From Cristatella mucedo (taxonomy: Eukaryota; Bryozoa; Phylactolaemata; Cristatellidae): a stretch of 64,000 bases of DNA. The stretch lies in NCBI GenBank assembly GCA_009760855.2, contig WPIO01000026.1:870001-934000 (forward strand), written 5' to 3'. The notes below the pieces were generated by a model, which worked only from the letters and a program-made list of their open reading frames with translations, searched no databases and was not told where the DNA came from. This document shows, piece after piece, positions 35,850 to 51,246 of this stretch. Position 1 is the first letter of the stretch, and each line of letters starts with the position of its first letter. The position numbers were made by a program, and so were the translations under genes.

Positions 35850-36170
35850 CAGCGATCGTTTTAAGTCGACTTCTTTTCGCACTCTATAATGCCCCTCTTG
35901 ACAATTAATCTCCTCGCAGGAGTTTAGGGCATTTTTCTTCTGGAGATGATATGCAGCTGCTCCTGAGCTTTGGCCTCTACCTTCCTCGCAGCATCTCGTC
36001 AACTCTGTCAACTTTCTTTCAGCCCATATCCTACTGACAACTTCGCACCTCGATGTCTGCAAGCTTTCTAAAATTCCACGATACTAAAATCCAGAGTGCT
36101 TGTTAGCGCCTAGGAAGAGCTTGAGTTCTCTGAGGGAGGCTTTATCAAGTGCATTATTATAATTATTATT
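35850..36170 (+). mobile_element. LINE fragment: decayed catalytic block plus 3' tail
   Basis: GATGATATGCAGCTGCTCCTGAGC translates to DDMQLLLS, a decayed YADDTQLLLS block. Near 36,110 it jumps to a tail (GCGCCTAGGAAGAGCTTGAG, (TTA)n). The middle is deleted. The minus frame at 35,775-36,062 is its shadow. Confidence 0.65.
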
Positions 36171-36334
36171 ATTGTTTAAGCCGCGCCTAGTGCTACTCAT
36201 AAAATGAAGAGTTTAACCACCACAACAGGTTCGGTCAATATACATATATGTCTTGTTGCCTTTGAATGGAATCTAAGTGTCTGGTTCCAAAACGAGCTTT
36301 CTTGAGATTATCACATTGGTTTCACAATCAAGTC

Positions 36335-36600
36335 TGCCAACTTTCAGCTACATAGCATTACAGCAATTAAGATTGCATATATAATGATAGCAAAATTGAT
36401 ATGGTCCATGCAATGGCGACCTCCTGCGTAGACTTTTGGAACTCATTATTGCTGATCTTCCTACCAGTGCAATAGGAAGCTTACACTCAGCTAGTGGAAA
36501 GCTCTGCAGCCTTGGCTTATCTTTCAGAAAAGGCACAACTGCCACATTACATCACTTCTCATGGACCTGCACTAGCTTCCGCCATGCAGTGTATTACTTT
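36335..36600 (+). mobile_element. LINE A fragment
   Basis: Resembles LINE A 4,985-5,240 (CAGCTACATAGCATTACAGC, then GCAGCCTTGGCTTATCTTTCAG). Strongly decayed. Confidence 0.6.
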
Positions 36601-36784
36601 AATTTCACGGTACTCAAATTTAGATCTCTTAATACGTGTAAACTATATAAAATAGCTTGCTTGCATGAATGATTAGTCTTTACGGAGAAGCTTTGATCAC
36701 GTAAAATCATCTTTCGGGAAGTCAGCAGTAAGAGAAATGCATTGTTACAAAACTGTTATGTTGAGCACCTACACACAGCAATAA

Positions 36785-36945
36785 CAAAAATAATGATAAT
36801 ACATTTGTGTAATGATCTCAGAGAACTTAATATTTTCTAGGCGCTTTGCATATATTGCAAAGGAATCATGATTGAATAATTTTTAAAAAGTGTTCTGAGA
36901 GAGCTCAATCTCTTTCAAGACACTTTACATATATTAGAGATAATA
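36785..36945 (-). mobile_element. LINE A tail remnants (minus)
   Basis: CTCAGAGAACTTAATATTTTC, then TAGGCGCTTTGCATATATTGC, and a second partial copy GAGAGAGCTCAATCTCTTTC nearby. Confidence 0.65.
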
Positions 36946-36959
36946 TCATATATATATAT

Positions 36960-38279
36960 ACATATATATGTATAGGTTAAAATTGAACTATTTCTAATTT
37001 TCTTAGCTCCGTCCTTGAGAGATCTTCCCAATGTATTTACAGTTACTGATATGTGCACAGAACTGTTGTTAATAGTTTAAGTAGCGGCCACTAGACTATA
37101 AGTCATTCGCTAATAATACGTTATACCTAACGGGCTAGTTTTTGCAGCCGCGAGAAAGATCCGGCTGGATCTAGCACTTTGAAGTATGGCAAATGAGTCA
37201 TGTATATTGCAACGATACACACAGGTGTGCCGACCGTAGCAGAGCGTGGCGGCAATCAAAAATACCTCAATACCTAGGCCGTGACCTTAACGTAGAGCTA
37301 TATAATATACAGCCAGAGTGGTGACAACTGCGCAGGACCAGCCTTAGCGTACAAGCAGTTAACTATCACTCCGGATAGCATTTTACACCGTCTACACAGA
37401 AAAATATGACGCACCCGGTTATTTAATGATTCTTATTCATGAATCGCTAATAATCTCTATCAATAGCATAATCTGATTAATAGAGCATATCAACGGTTCA
37501 GGATCACTAGTAAGTTGACATACTTCCTTTCTAGTACATGTGAAGTGCAACGTATTTACTTCTCACGGAGCACCCCTCAAATACTTCTTTATTATTACAA
37601 AGCTCTGTTGATATCGCTCACTTGTCCTTGCTGCAGTTCTTTGCTAGATAAACAGGAACTGCAGCGGAGTGCTAACATCCTTTGATGACTACGGTTAGTA
37701 CTCGGATATTGCTGCTGTTTAGCAGTCCGAGATGAAAAGAAAACTAGTTTAAATAGGTTAGCAAGTTTCTGGTGTTCGACTCCCACCCTGCCAAGAGACC
37801 GGCATTTTTACTAAAAGCTATCCTCACGCAATTGTTTTCGGAACCCTTATAAACCTGGTGGTTCCTTATGTCGCTTGTCCGCTACGATGCGCCCCGAAGG
37901 TTGTGCGTTGGCTTTGTCAGACCCTTGATAAATAGACGGTCACGCTCCAGCCAGTTTGGGGGTGTAGCCTGAATATCCGTAGAATAAATAATAAATGAAT
38001 AGCCTGAATAGCCGCAGAGTCGCGGCCAGAAAGCTGCTTGAAAGCCTGCTTTAAGCATTGTCTAAAAGTGGCCGGGCGCATCCCGATTCCGGAGAGGCGG
38101 ACGCTTTTTCTACCAGGCACCAAGCACGACAGTCGTACATGAAGGCTGTGAATCGGAGTGACCCTTGAGTTGACCCTTTGAATCCGTTCGAAGAAGCTCA
38201 GCAGTTTGCAGCAATGTTCTTTAGCCCCCCTGCGAAAATGGCTGACCTCATTTTTCGGAGCGCCCCCATAGCCGAATAA
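36960..38279. other. Unassigned stretch
   Basis: No supported exon or repeat. Confidence 0.4.
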
Positions 38280-38350
38280 TAATAACAATAATAATAATAT
38301 ATTTGTTATAGCGCCCCCAGAGAACTCAATCTCCTACTGGGCCCTATATA
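38280..38350 (-). mobile_element. LINE A tail (minus)
   Basis: (TAA)n, then TATAGCGCCCCCAGAGAACTC: reverse complement of the LINE A/SINE A tail only. Confidence 0.6.
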
Positions 38351-38789
38351 GGCAATTGATCTCTACATCCGCCGTCTTTGGAAGAAATAATATCTTAATT
38401 TGTAGAGCCCTAGACTTAGCGCTAAAGGCATGCTGCAGGGCGAACTAATTTAGACCTGTCTAAACAATATTCAGCTCTCAGACGACTCCAGAAATACGAC
38501 CAGCAGCCCCTTTAAAAAGCCACGACCCTTTTTGAAAGCTACGCCGAGCACCCACGGGTAGTGCATTTCGGACGAGCAGCGTCTTTTGTTTTGCCTTTTT
38601 AATCTATGAAAGTAATCAAAGTTTCCCTCGGGAGAAACACTTTGGAGGAGTTTCTCCGGGTTGCACGCCTCCGAGCCTCTAGCGGAGCCGCTCGCCGCCT
38701 AGTAGCCTGCTAGTTTCTTCCCGGACGCTCGGTAGTTCTACCCGCGAGTGGCTTCTGAGCTTCTCGAGTGGCCAACGGATATTATTCCG

Positions 38790-39105
38790 ACTTGCGTCAC
38801 GACATCCTCTCGCTCGACCACATTTAAAAAGAAACTAAGAGCGCATCTGTTTATCACAGAATTTAGTGGGTCCACGTGATTCGTCCTTTATGTCCTTATG
38901 CGTGCTGACACTGTGCGTGCTGCCACTAACCGTATTTGCATGCTGAACCCTTTGCATGTCACCTCTAACCATATTGTGCTTGTTGTTTAGTGAGCACGCT
39001 ACCACTAACCATTCGATCGTCATTCCTTTGCAGCAAATGTAAAATGCCTTGAAAGCGATTGAGTTGTGGGGGGCGCTATATCAAGTGTATTATTATTATT
39101 ATTAT
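38790..39105 (+). mobile_element. LINE A 3' fragment
   Basis: GACTTGCGTCACGACATCCTC through GCGCTATATCAAGTG and (TTA)n. Confidence 0.87.
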
Positions 39106-39574
39106 ACTCGGCTAACTGGATTGAGCGGGCGCGCGGCTGACCACGTCAGCCCGACCTATTGGAGGGGGCTACAGCCTCCTCAGACCCCTCGTACGCCCTC
39201 CTCACCGCCTGCCGCTGCGTTCGGCTCGCGACGAGTGCTGCTCCATGCTACAGAACATTTGAGCTCGTAATAAGCATCGTAGAAGCGAAGCAAAAAAGTA
39301 GCACGTGACATGCGATTAAGCAACAGTGCTGGTAAGTGACGCCGCCGCATTCGAGTAAGCAATTCATAATAACCTGTCCATGCGGCGACGCATTCTTCCA
39401 GTATTTCGCTGAGAGCGAAGAAAATGGTGGTCACCTGATATTTTCGCGGGTCGTCTGCTTCTAGTGAAAGCTTAGCTTTTCAGCTTTCGTTAGGAGGCCG
39501 AAGCATTGGAAGAAAAACTCGATCATCACTTATTATTCCTGCCAATTGGTACCATAGCCGCTACCATTTTGTTT
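39106..39574. other. Unassigned stretch
   Basis: An 84-codon minus frame (39,180-39,434, for example SEILEECVAAWTG) has coding-like residues but no family and no clear gene structure. Confidence 0.3.
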
Positions 39575-39579
39575 ATAGC

Positions 39580-39815
39580 GGTGAGTCCTTGTGATTCGTC
39601 CTTGTATTTCGTGTGCCTGTATGCTGACACTGTGCGTGCCACCACAAGCCATATTTTACATGTTGAAATTATGCATGCCACCTCTAATCATATTAAGATT
39701 GTTGAAATTGTGCATTTTACCACTAACCATTTGATCACGCTTGCTTCCTTTACAGCACATTTAAAGAGCCTACAAAGATATTAAGTTATCCGATGGCGCT
39801 ATATAAATGTGTTAT
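39580..39815 (+). mobile_element. LINE A 3' untranslated fragment
   Basis: GAGTCCTTGTGATTCGTCCTTG through GGCGCTATATAAATG, decayed. Confidence 0.75.
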
Positions 39816-40623
39816 TCTCTTGACATTAGACGGCACTGCTACATAAATTCGGAATGCCGAAATATTACCATCAATCGAATAGCGCATCTGTTTGAATAAG
39901 CGTTGCAAAGACGCTCGATTTACGTGCATTCGAGCGCGAGTACTCGTACAATAAGACGATAAGATGGACGATAGCTGTCGATTCGAGGACCCCCTTTTCA
40001 GGTTGCTGGAGGTAAACCAATAAGAAACGACGAAATAATACATTCGCATCAAACAGAGTACCAGCCGGCGCCTTTCGAGGGCGTGTTTTTTCGCTCTTAA
40101 TCTGCGTTTAAACTGTACGCGATTACATAGCTAGCACTCAGCTGCCCGCCAAACGGGGGTCGAGGCAAAATGCCTCGGAAAGCCCGACACGTTCTCCCAC
40201 TGAAAGCCCGCCGGTGTTTAACAGCTGGCTGAAGGCGATTAGCCGTAAGCTACATATAACCCTTACTTCAGACGCTTAGCTTTTCTTGAGGAAGCTGTCC
40301 TCACAAACCTGAGGCTCCACACTCGGATGAGTATGACTGCTACTACCGTCGCAGGCGCAATGGCCGCCACCGCCCCTCCAAAACCAGCGGCTGGCTGGTA
40401 GGCGTAGCGACTGGCGTATAGGGTTATCCTTGCCAGCCATGTAACAGGACACCTCTACCGTTAGGCTCTCCGAGCAGACATACATGGGTAATTCATTAAA
40501 TAGGCGTGCGCGCGAAGGCGATTGGTCATCGCCTACGCCAGCCTCTGCCGACAGGGTCGTTATGGCCCCTCCAGCCTGCTTGGTATTATTGGGAATCCGA
40601 CCGGAGAGCGGGCTGCCTCAAAC
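39816..40623. other. Unassigned stretch upstream of the ZCCHC24-like gene
   Basis: No TATA box or initiator stands out. If 40,624 is the true start codon, promoter and 5' untranslated sequence should lie here. Confidence 0.35.
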
Positions 40624-40758
40624 ATGGACGTAGGTCTCAGCATGTACCCACCGACAGTCGTGAATTGGATGTACTGCAACGACGGACGGCACAGCGGTCC
40701 GGGCCAGGGGCCGGCAGTTAATCAGTCTGCCGATACCTGGCCAGCACACTATGCTCAG
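40624..40758 (+). CDS. ZCCHC24: ZCCHC24-like, N-terminal exon
   Basis: ATG at 40,624 (AACATGGACG) opens 45 codons to a donor CAG|GTAATT, phase 0. The residues SMYPPTVVNWMY correspond to the short conserved N-terminal motif of ZCCHC24 (pattern Y-x-P-x-x-x-x-N-W-x-Y). An in-frame TAG at 40,501 lies upstream, so the start is either this ATG or the Met at 40,642. An additional small exon between this one and 47,185 cannot be excluded. Confidence 0.65.
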
Positions 40759-40844
40759 GTAATTCTGCTGCTGCTGACAATAGCTTGGCCGTGCTACCAG
40801 TCGGCGCCTGCTGCAGAGAGTTCCTGGCATTGCAATCGTTAGAT

Positions 40845-40916
<72 letters not shown>

Positions 40917-41070
40917 CCTCTCTCTATGTCTCTCTCCCCTCTCCCTCCCTCCCTCTTTCTCCATCGCTCAAGCTCTCTCTCGCTTCCTCCCTCTTACTGT
41001 CTGTCACCGTCTCTCCCTCTGCCCTCTCTCGTCTCTTCCTATCCTCTCTCACCATCACCTCACCATCGCT

Positions 41071-41145
<75 letters not shown>
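40845..41145 (+). repeat. CT-rich microsatellite
   Basis: Two (TC)n blocks joined by CCTCCCT-rich sequence, inside intron 1 of the ZCCHC24-like gene. Confidence 0.97.
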
Positions 41146-41147
<2 letters not shown>

Positions 41148-43096
41148 ACTCACCTATGTCTACGTTTATGTCCTACGTCCCTGCTATGTCTCGCCGTCTC
41201 TTTTCTGTATGTTATCTTAGTCTCCCATGTGTCTCCTCTTTTTATCGATGCTTGAATGTCAGGGCCACGCATTTGTCAAACTTCGGGGTCCAGCTGCTGC
41301 ATTGCACACCCAAGCTCAGGCGCTGGCTGGGCGAACCACTTTCCTATCTCCCTCTTTGGAGATCATTTGCCGCCTTGGCTATCTATTGTTGATCAATTTT
41401 CGGCATGCATGTTCAGACCTATAAAAAAATGCGCAAGCGCTTACCACAAAACGCAAGAGTTGGCCTTGTACGGCGCTGCTCTTGCTACCCCTTGTTCTGG
41501 ACTCCATTGAAGCAGGTCTTCCCTCTGAGAGAATCGGGAAGCCAGAATAACGCCAGTTTATTGCTGTAGTTGTCTGCACAGATTCGTGCGTCTGACCTCG
41601 GGTGACGGACCGCGAACTGCCACATGCCACTTCCCAGAGTCCGGGATTCCTGATCGGAGCTCCGGCCCGGCTCGCGCCTGCCGCCCGTTCAGAGCGGAGG
41701 CGTGCTTCCTGCTCGGACTACGTGCTCGCACCGAACGCCTTCTCGATGCAATGTCGATAAAGAACTGTAATTGCTATTCGCTCCCCATCAGCGAATCGCG
41801 ATCTCGCTGCCGAGCGAGTCGTCGGGCTATTCGGCACAAGGCCGAGCAGCCACCCTGTGGCCCTCGTTAGGGCTGGAATCCCTATCCCTTCTCTACCAGC
41901 GGCATTTCTTTTTTATTTACTGTTTTATCCCTCCCCTCCGGGACAGCTGGCGTCAGCATTGCCCGATCCGTACATTACCAGCTCGCCGACAGCCTGGCTC
42001 CAGTCCTTCCTCTTTCGCTAATCTAAGGTGCTCGCTGTTCTGCCCTGAGAGCGAACTCGAATCTAGAGCCGGCAACGCTGCTATCGCACGAGTGCAAACA
42101 ACGAGTCCGACTATCTTAGGTAATTATCTATGAATCTTAGGTGAGTGAGGCATTTATGAAGACGCCGTGCGACGTGTCGACATCCGAAGAACCTCGTGCA
42201 GACTTGCTAGACAGATTAGATATATTCGGTCTTGGCCGCACTTGATATTCACGCTGAAATTCAAGGCTAACCGAATTAACAAATTTCTATTCAACTCTGC
42301 ATATTTATTGATCGTCATATATTTATTAAATTCCTATGGCGTCTGGCGACCGGAAGTCAGATCGCAAGTTCACTTTCCCTGAAAATCCGACGACGGCGAC
42401 GTATTCGCTGGCGTGATTTCCAGCCATGGCAAACTCCAGCCGATCGTGCGACGTTAATTGACTAATAAGCGAGCACGTCCCGGCCTAGGCCTAGGCCGCT
42501 CTCCTAACAGCAGCTAAAGCGTGCTCCAATTAAAGACAAGGCTGAGGTACACAGAGTCGACTGCAGTTTCTGCTGCATGAATAAACGGCAGCCATTCAAT
42601 GAAAGGGCCGTTTCGTTGGCCTCTGACTCCACGGTACGAGTAATAACGGAGATACTCCGACTCGCCACGGCTCCGGCTCCACCCTAACGGACCTAGTCAA
42701 TTGTTGTAACGACGCGTGCGTCTGCCTTGTTTGGACGCTTGTCATTAATCGGTTATCATCTCTCTCACAGACTCATCATCAACAACCAACAGCCGGTTTC
42801 TTGTTCGCTTCTCTTGCTCTCTGCATTATTAGCGGCCGCCGGAGATTGCCAGCGTCAGCCGACGACCTAACCTTTAGCACTGTAAATATTAATGGGCAGT
42901 CTTAATGAGATTCTGCGACGGATACGGTAGAGAAGCAATGTTATTATTAGTGTTAACATAATGCATTTTACAGTGCTGTTGGAAAACTAAATCACTCTCT
43001 AGGTTCTTCACACGGGCTAGAAAGGAAATATACGAAGTAATATGCGTACGCGTCAAAGAATTGAAGAAGCTCGATGACGCGTGGATAGCAGACAAC

Positions 43097-43130
<34 letters not shown>

Positions 43131-43480
43131 GCTATACACATGATTTATATATATAACTCATTTTATAGCGCCATATGATAACTTAATCTCTACTGTGGAG
43201 CTTCGCATTCGCCACTATGCTCAATCCCGCGAAATCGGTCATCACATATATTTACCTTGACCTCGGTATTTAAAGACGAGCTTCTTAACCGCTGTGACAG
43301 ACAGCACTATTTTCATTATATTTCGCGTGAAGGAATCACTCCAAGATATAACATCGCATTCGTTCGGAGCGTCGGTCTTAAGCCTACTACCCAAAAAGAA
43401 CACCCATTCTTTACCGTTACAGCGGCTACATTTTCCCCTGTAGCGATCGGCTAGGGACGGCGATAGCCAACTCGAGGCCG
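41146..43480. other. Intron 1 sequence, no supported exon
   Basis: A CAG at 41,580 with a good pyrimidine tract opens a 94-codon frame (41,586-41,870), which I do not recognise. A LINE tail scrap (minus) lies at about 42,940-43,015. (TA)n at 43,098-43,126 is followed by two opposed tail scraps that form an inverted repeat. Confidence 0.4.
43098..43230. repeat. (TA)n plus inverted SINE/LINE tail scraps
   Basis: TATGGCGCTATAC (43,126) and TATAGCGCCATA (about 43,160) are inverted copies of the tail core GGCGCTATA. They are followed by the minus-orientation tail AACTTAATCTCTACTG. Confidence 0.7.
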
Positions 43481-43744
43481 CTAGCAGTTCGCAGTCGTAC
43501 TAGCGATACAAGTATTGCTAGAGCTGCGCAGACTCGGCGTCAGAGTGAAATGATAAGCCTCAATAGGGCCATCCTCCAACTCGGCAGTCCAACCAATCGT
43601 TTCCGCCAAGAAATATCGGAGGCGAGCGTCTTTCAGACCAGACGATCTGTTCGAAAGGTGCGAATGCCCACTTGAATAGCCGCTCATAGTTCTCGGCAAT
43701 TGGCTATCGCTGAAGTGAATTACCGCCACTTCAAATGGACTGGT
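43481..43744 (-). CDS. Nested secreted protein, third and last exon
   Basis: The acceptor TTTTGCTAACCAG is followed in phase 0 by TSPFEVAVIHFSDSQL and further strand-like segments (RLRYFLAETIGWTAELEDG, YHFTLTPSLRS) to a TAG at 43,481. 87 residues with two late Cys (NTC, ANC). Phase agrees with the exon at 44,018. The fold is not assigned; it could be the second half of a CUB-like domain. Confidence 0.42.
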   Translation of the reverse strand, partial: TSPFEVAVIHFSDSQLPRTMSGYSSGHSHLSNRSSGLKDARLRYFLAETIGWTAELEDGPIEAYHFTLTPSLRSSSNTCIASTTANC

Positions 43745-44017
43745 CTGGTTAGCAAAATCGTACTTGCGCTTGCCAGACTTCCCCATTCGCAATAAGCTTC
43801 TTGAAGTTACATGGACTGCATAGGTCACGCAAGGCTAACTACAGGCTCAGCTCGGCGATGTTATTTATACTATCACTGAGTCTTATTTGTTTAAATAGCC
43901 AATACTTTAATTTTTCTAGGAACGCAAACCGAATCCACGCCTACAGCTTTTTTCCGTAAACCACCATAGAAACCGCACATTTTCCTAGATTGTTTCCACG
44001 TTTAACCTGCTCCATAC

Positions 44018-44227
44018 CTGGCGTAGCAAATACCCAGCCCTTTTCCTCCCCACTCGCCTAATATCTATGGACAGATGCCACCCCCGCCCGACTCGCCACA
44101 GCCCAATAGGATTCGTCGGAAACGGATATCCCGGCGTAATAACCTGCAGGTCTTTTACGCGGTCGCTGATCCCAACTCTCGATATAACAGCGTTGCCGAC
44201 TGAGGTACTGTGTGCTGTGCGCGTGAA
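44018..44227 (-). CDS. Nested secreted protein, CUB-like exon
   Basis: The acceptor CTTTTGCTTGCAG is strong and the donor is CCAG|GTATGG. 210 nt, phase 0 at both ends. After an N-terminal linker it reads KDLQVITPGYPFPTNPIGLW, matching the opening of CUB domains ((S/T)PGYP, then a core Trp), and GWHLSIDIR as a following strand. The expected CUB cysteines are absent, so it is a divergent member or a different beta-sandwich. Confidence 0.48.
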
Positions 44228-44311
44228 CTGCAAGCAAAAGCGTCGTTAAAACTGGGTGGACGCTCGCCGTTGTCCAACGGCTCTGAAAACATACGTCACA
44301 TCAGCCACTAC

Positions 44312-44380
44312 CAGCCGCGACCCAGTTGCCGAAGTCAGCACTAGCAGCAGCGCCAGCACGATCCCAGAAGGAGAGGTCAT
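44312..44380 (-). CDS. Nested secreted protein, signal-peptide exon
   Basis: ATG at 44,380 begins MTSPSGIVLALLLVLTSATG, a textbook signal peptide with a cleavage-like small-residue end. The donor is CTG|GTAGTG (44,311). A second possible donor 12 bases later is also in phase 0. The 84-bp intron leads to 44,227. The three exons make about 180 residues. The gene lies in intron 1 of the ZCCHC24-like gene on the opposite strand. Confidence 0.5.
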
Positions 44381-47686
<3,306 letters not shown>

Positions 47687-48321
47687 TGATGCACCCATTA
47701 CCCGTTTGGCCGTCTTAACTGGCTCTAAAGGCACAGCGTGCACAGCGCGGCAGATGTACAAGACGTCTACGACAACGTTATAGCGCTGTGTACTAGCATG
47801 AATTTGTGTACCGCTAGTTCTGGCAAGAGTGGGAGTGACCTCGGCGTTGCAGTGACGCCGGGTGTCAGTGCCCTTTGGTATGAAAGTGAGATCCCGCAAA
47901 AATAAGGCGTACGCACTTGTCGCGCGAACTTGTCTCGGAGTTTTTGGTATCGATCGGCTCTCGAGGTGCCCAGAATCAATGCAAGGGTAATGGATGGGAT
48001 GGCTGCATCGGTTTTTGTGCTCCCCTACCCCTCCTGCGGGGGCTTCCTGAGTAGCGAGCGCCATCTAGCGAGCGCCTCCAGCCCCCGAACTGCCGCCGCT
48101 GCGCGTCGCATGCAAGCCCACAGCGGCAGGTCGGCAGTGGCCTAGCGAAGACTTTGATCCGCTCCGAAAAAGCCAACGTCGAAGGCTATCTCGAGGACAC
48201 CACCCCACGGGCCGCATGAAAAAAACACCACCTGATTTAGCAGCCTCTTTTGTACAGCGACAGAAGAGCCTCCCCGGCTATCGCGGCCGCTAGCAACGGC
48301 AGTTGAGAATCGCTTGCTGCA

Positions 48322-48405
48322 GAATTCGAACCTACCACGTCGGGACCGAGGTCGTGAAAAGCAACCGCCTTACCTAGTGTGCCATCACGGCTCACCAAGG
48401 TATAC
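48322..48405 (-). mobile_element. SINE B (minus)
   Basis: The reverse complement reads GTGAGCCGTGATGGCACACTAGGTAAGGCGGTTGC, a tRNA-like A-box region, and GGTAGGTTCGAATTC, the B box (GGTTCGA). Same family as 52,872. Confidence 0.8.
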
Positions 48406-49770
48406 GAATATCGCCAGCTTAAATGTACAAACCCTCGCCCCTGCCACTGCAGAGGTTGGATAGCCCGTGACGATTGGTTGGATAGCCCACAATGACAGGC
48501 CTCGCGATATTGGAACCCATTTTTGCCGAGGCGACCGATTGCCCGGTTGGCGGCAAATAATTGTGATTTTCGGTTTTTGCAGCCACAGAGCGGAAGAGTC
48601 TGGCTCTCGCAGCTGCCCGACATTTGTTGCTTCGCTCCGACGTGACGGGTCTCTGGCTCTCCGTTCCACGCATTCCAGCGTCAGCCCGAATAATGTCGCT
48701 TTTCCGTCAGGGCAAAGAACCGAGGTGGACGGGGGCGGCTCGCGTTCACTCCGCCCGCACGGCGGCGGCGGCGAAGGAATTGGGAGGCACGGGATTTTAG
48801 GCGCGAAGCCAATGCTCCGAATACCGGCGAAGAAGCCTGCCAATCGAGACTTCGGCAGTGGCGATTAGCGAGGTGCAACTGATAGCAGGCTTAAAGAGGG
48901 CCGACGCCGCGAAGTTCTCTCAAGTGCCTGCTTAAACGCTGTCCATCGTGAGCTGGCAGGATTGCATCGACTGGCGAGTCGCAGTGTGGCTCTTGCGTTT
49001 CTCCCGTTTGTCTCGGTGGCTTGGCCAGCCGCGCGAGTAGCTTTCTTTCGATCGTTTTCATTTTGCTTGCAACAACTGGCTGTCTTTCGCCTGAGCCATT
49101 AAAGGAATGCACTTTCCTGCCGTAACTCTGGCGACAGGTCTAATTATTATTGCTGAATGGTAGTGCCTGCAGTATTCCCAATTAGTCTTAATGAAAGCTA
49201 GCGGCCTCTAACTGGAAGCGACTATTAGCGGCCACTTGGCGAGCGGCTTTGGCAGCTTATCGATAAGAGACTCTCATCCTATCGCACTGTGGCGTCAGGC
49301 CAGACTAACCAATCGGGAGCGACGCAGCGGTACCGCTAGGATCATTAGACGACTCGCTACACTCAGTATCGGCAGGGCGCTCACCAAGCAGTCGAGCCGA
49401 TTGTAAATTGAAATATTTGGCATTTCCCTCGCCGGATGACTGCAGGCAGATGACTGCAATACTCTCTGTAGAGACTGACTCGTAGCTCTCGCTTCCTGTG
49501 GCACTTCGAGTTTCTGTGGCTTACGTAGCTTGCTGTTGCTTACGTTGCTTCCTGTGGCTAACGCAGCTCGCCTCCGTAGCTCGCTGTGTAGCCGCAGCTA
49601 GGCAGAAAACCCGAATCCTCGTGCCCAATGCGCCAAGCCCGGAAACGCTCTTCAACTGACTCTAGCAAAATGGCGTACCTAATTTTTGGATAACTACAAG
49701 CCTGGCACAGAGCCCTCGCCACCCGAAAGTCGGTTACGCCCCGTCTACAGGGAAGCGAGCCGTCGCTCGA
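48406..49770. other. Intron 3 of the ZCCHC24-like gene, no supported exon
   Basis: Long opposed frames at 48,385-48,868 cover the same bases and are GC-rich chance frames. Nothing recognised. Confidence 0.4.
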
Positions 49771-49843
49771 GAAGCGCCGGGCCAAGGCCGACCGAAGCGC
49801 CGGGCCAAGGCCGACCGAAGCGCCGGGCCAAGGCCGACCGAAG
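49771..49843 (+). repeat. 23-bp minisatellite
   Basis: Three identical copies of GAAGCGCCGGGCCAAGGCCG (plus ACC) and the start of a fourth. Within intron 3 of the ZCCHC24-like gene. Confidence 0.95.
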
Positions 49844-49954
49844 CCTCGAAGGCTTCTCCCAAAGGTTGCATCCATTGCTGACACTTGCACTTAGATGGAA
49901 GTAAACTTTCTCAAATAAAATAACGATAACATCTACTTACACGTCACCAAAAAG

Positions 49955-50645
49955 CTAATCTTTCTCTACTAGTGAAAAACAAAATACTCAAAATGGGCTT
50001 GGCAAGCACATTATCTGCAGTACGTGCATGCAATCTGGGAGTCTTTTTCCAAAGAGACATTTCACTAAACGAGCATATCAGTCCCACAGTCTAGCATGCC
50101 TAATTACCGCTACGCACCGTAGCAAAAATGCTCGGCCTACTTAGTCACGTATATTAGCTAAGCTGGTCCGTGCATTTACAACATCGCATCTAGACTTCTT
50201 TAACTGTGTACTCTCAAAATTTCACGCCTCAGCAATAAGGCGCCAACTTTCACAATTTCTATTGGCACAATTCTTCAGCAAGTGTCAGCTATGGTGAATG
50301 TGGGAATTGTCGGGTTGAGCGCTACTCACCTTCACTGGCTCCCTCATCAAGCAGCGCGTCGGCTTCAGCATTCTGACACTATCTTTTAGGTTCCTGCGTG
50401 CCCTTTCTCCGGCCTACCTATCCGGAGTACTTCCTCACCATGCTTCGCATTGCACAACCCGAATTTCTGACTTAAGTCGTTTAGCTGTGCCTTTAACCAA
50501 CTGCAAACTCTTTGGAGACAGAACCTTCCATTCATATGCTCCTAAAGGCCTGGGACTCACTTTCCACTGACGTCACGACATCTCTTGACGTGATGACATT
50601 TAACAGAAAGCTAAAAACTGGCATGTTCGCGACAGATTTAACTCA
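49955..50645 (+). mobile_element. LINE A-like 3' fragment
   Basis: GTGCATGCAATCTGGGAGTC, then CTTTTTCCAAAGAGACATTTC matches the ARNLGVIFQSDLS region. It continues to the C-terminal block (TTTGGAGACAGAACCTTCC) and stops before the tail. Confidence 0.75.
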
Positions 50646-50689
50646 TAAGTCATGGAGAGTGTGTGCGTGTGTGTGCGTGTATGCGCGTG

Positions 50690-50910
50690 TGTGCATGAAA
50701 GAGGAGAGAGAGAGAGCGAGTGAGAACATAGAAAGGCATGAGAGAAGAGAGAGAGAGAGCAAGAGGAGGAAGAAGAAGAGGAGAGAGAGAAGAGAGAGAG
50801 AGAGCAAGAGGAGGAAGAAGAAGAGGAGAGAGAAGAAGAGGAGAGAGAAGAAGAGGAGAGAGGGCAAGAGGAGAGAACAAGGGGAGAGCACAAGGGGAGA
50901 GCACAAGGAG
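50690..50910 (+). repeat. GA/AAG-rich low-complexity tract with internal duplication
   Basis: The unit GAGAGAGCAAGAGGAGGAAG plus flanks occurs twice in tandem, followed by AAGAAGAGGAGAGAG units. Confidence 0.93.
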
Positions 50911-51043
50911 AGGGCGATAGGGCAGAAGAATCACGTGACAGGCGCACGCGACGACGACCCCCTCGTCGGCTGCTAAGGGCGATAGGGCAGAAGAATCACG
51001 CGACTGGCGCACGCGACGACGACGACGACCCCATCAGCTGCTT
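50911..51043 (+). repeat. 65-bp direct tandem duplication
   Basis: AGGGCGATAGGGCAGAAGAATCACG through GTCGGCTGCTA at 50,911-50,975 is repeated at 50,976-51,043 with a few changes and two extra CGA units. It ends about 90 bp before the last ZCCHC24 exon. Confidence 0.92.
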
Positions 51044-51132
51044 AGCGCTTAGATTAACGAACCGATCGAGCCTCGCCTCTGGCTGGCGTGGGGCTGCTAG
51101 CAGCTGCTAATTAACGCACTTGCATTCGGTAG

Positions 51133-51246
<114 letters not shown>

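Noticed and set aside
48385-48868. Opposed frames of 128-152 codons
   Set aside because: They lie in a GC-rich intron of the ZCCHC24-like gene and overlap on both strands with no domain.
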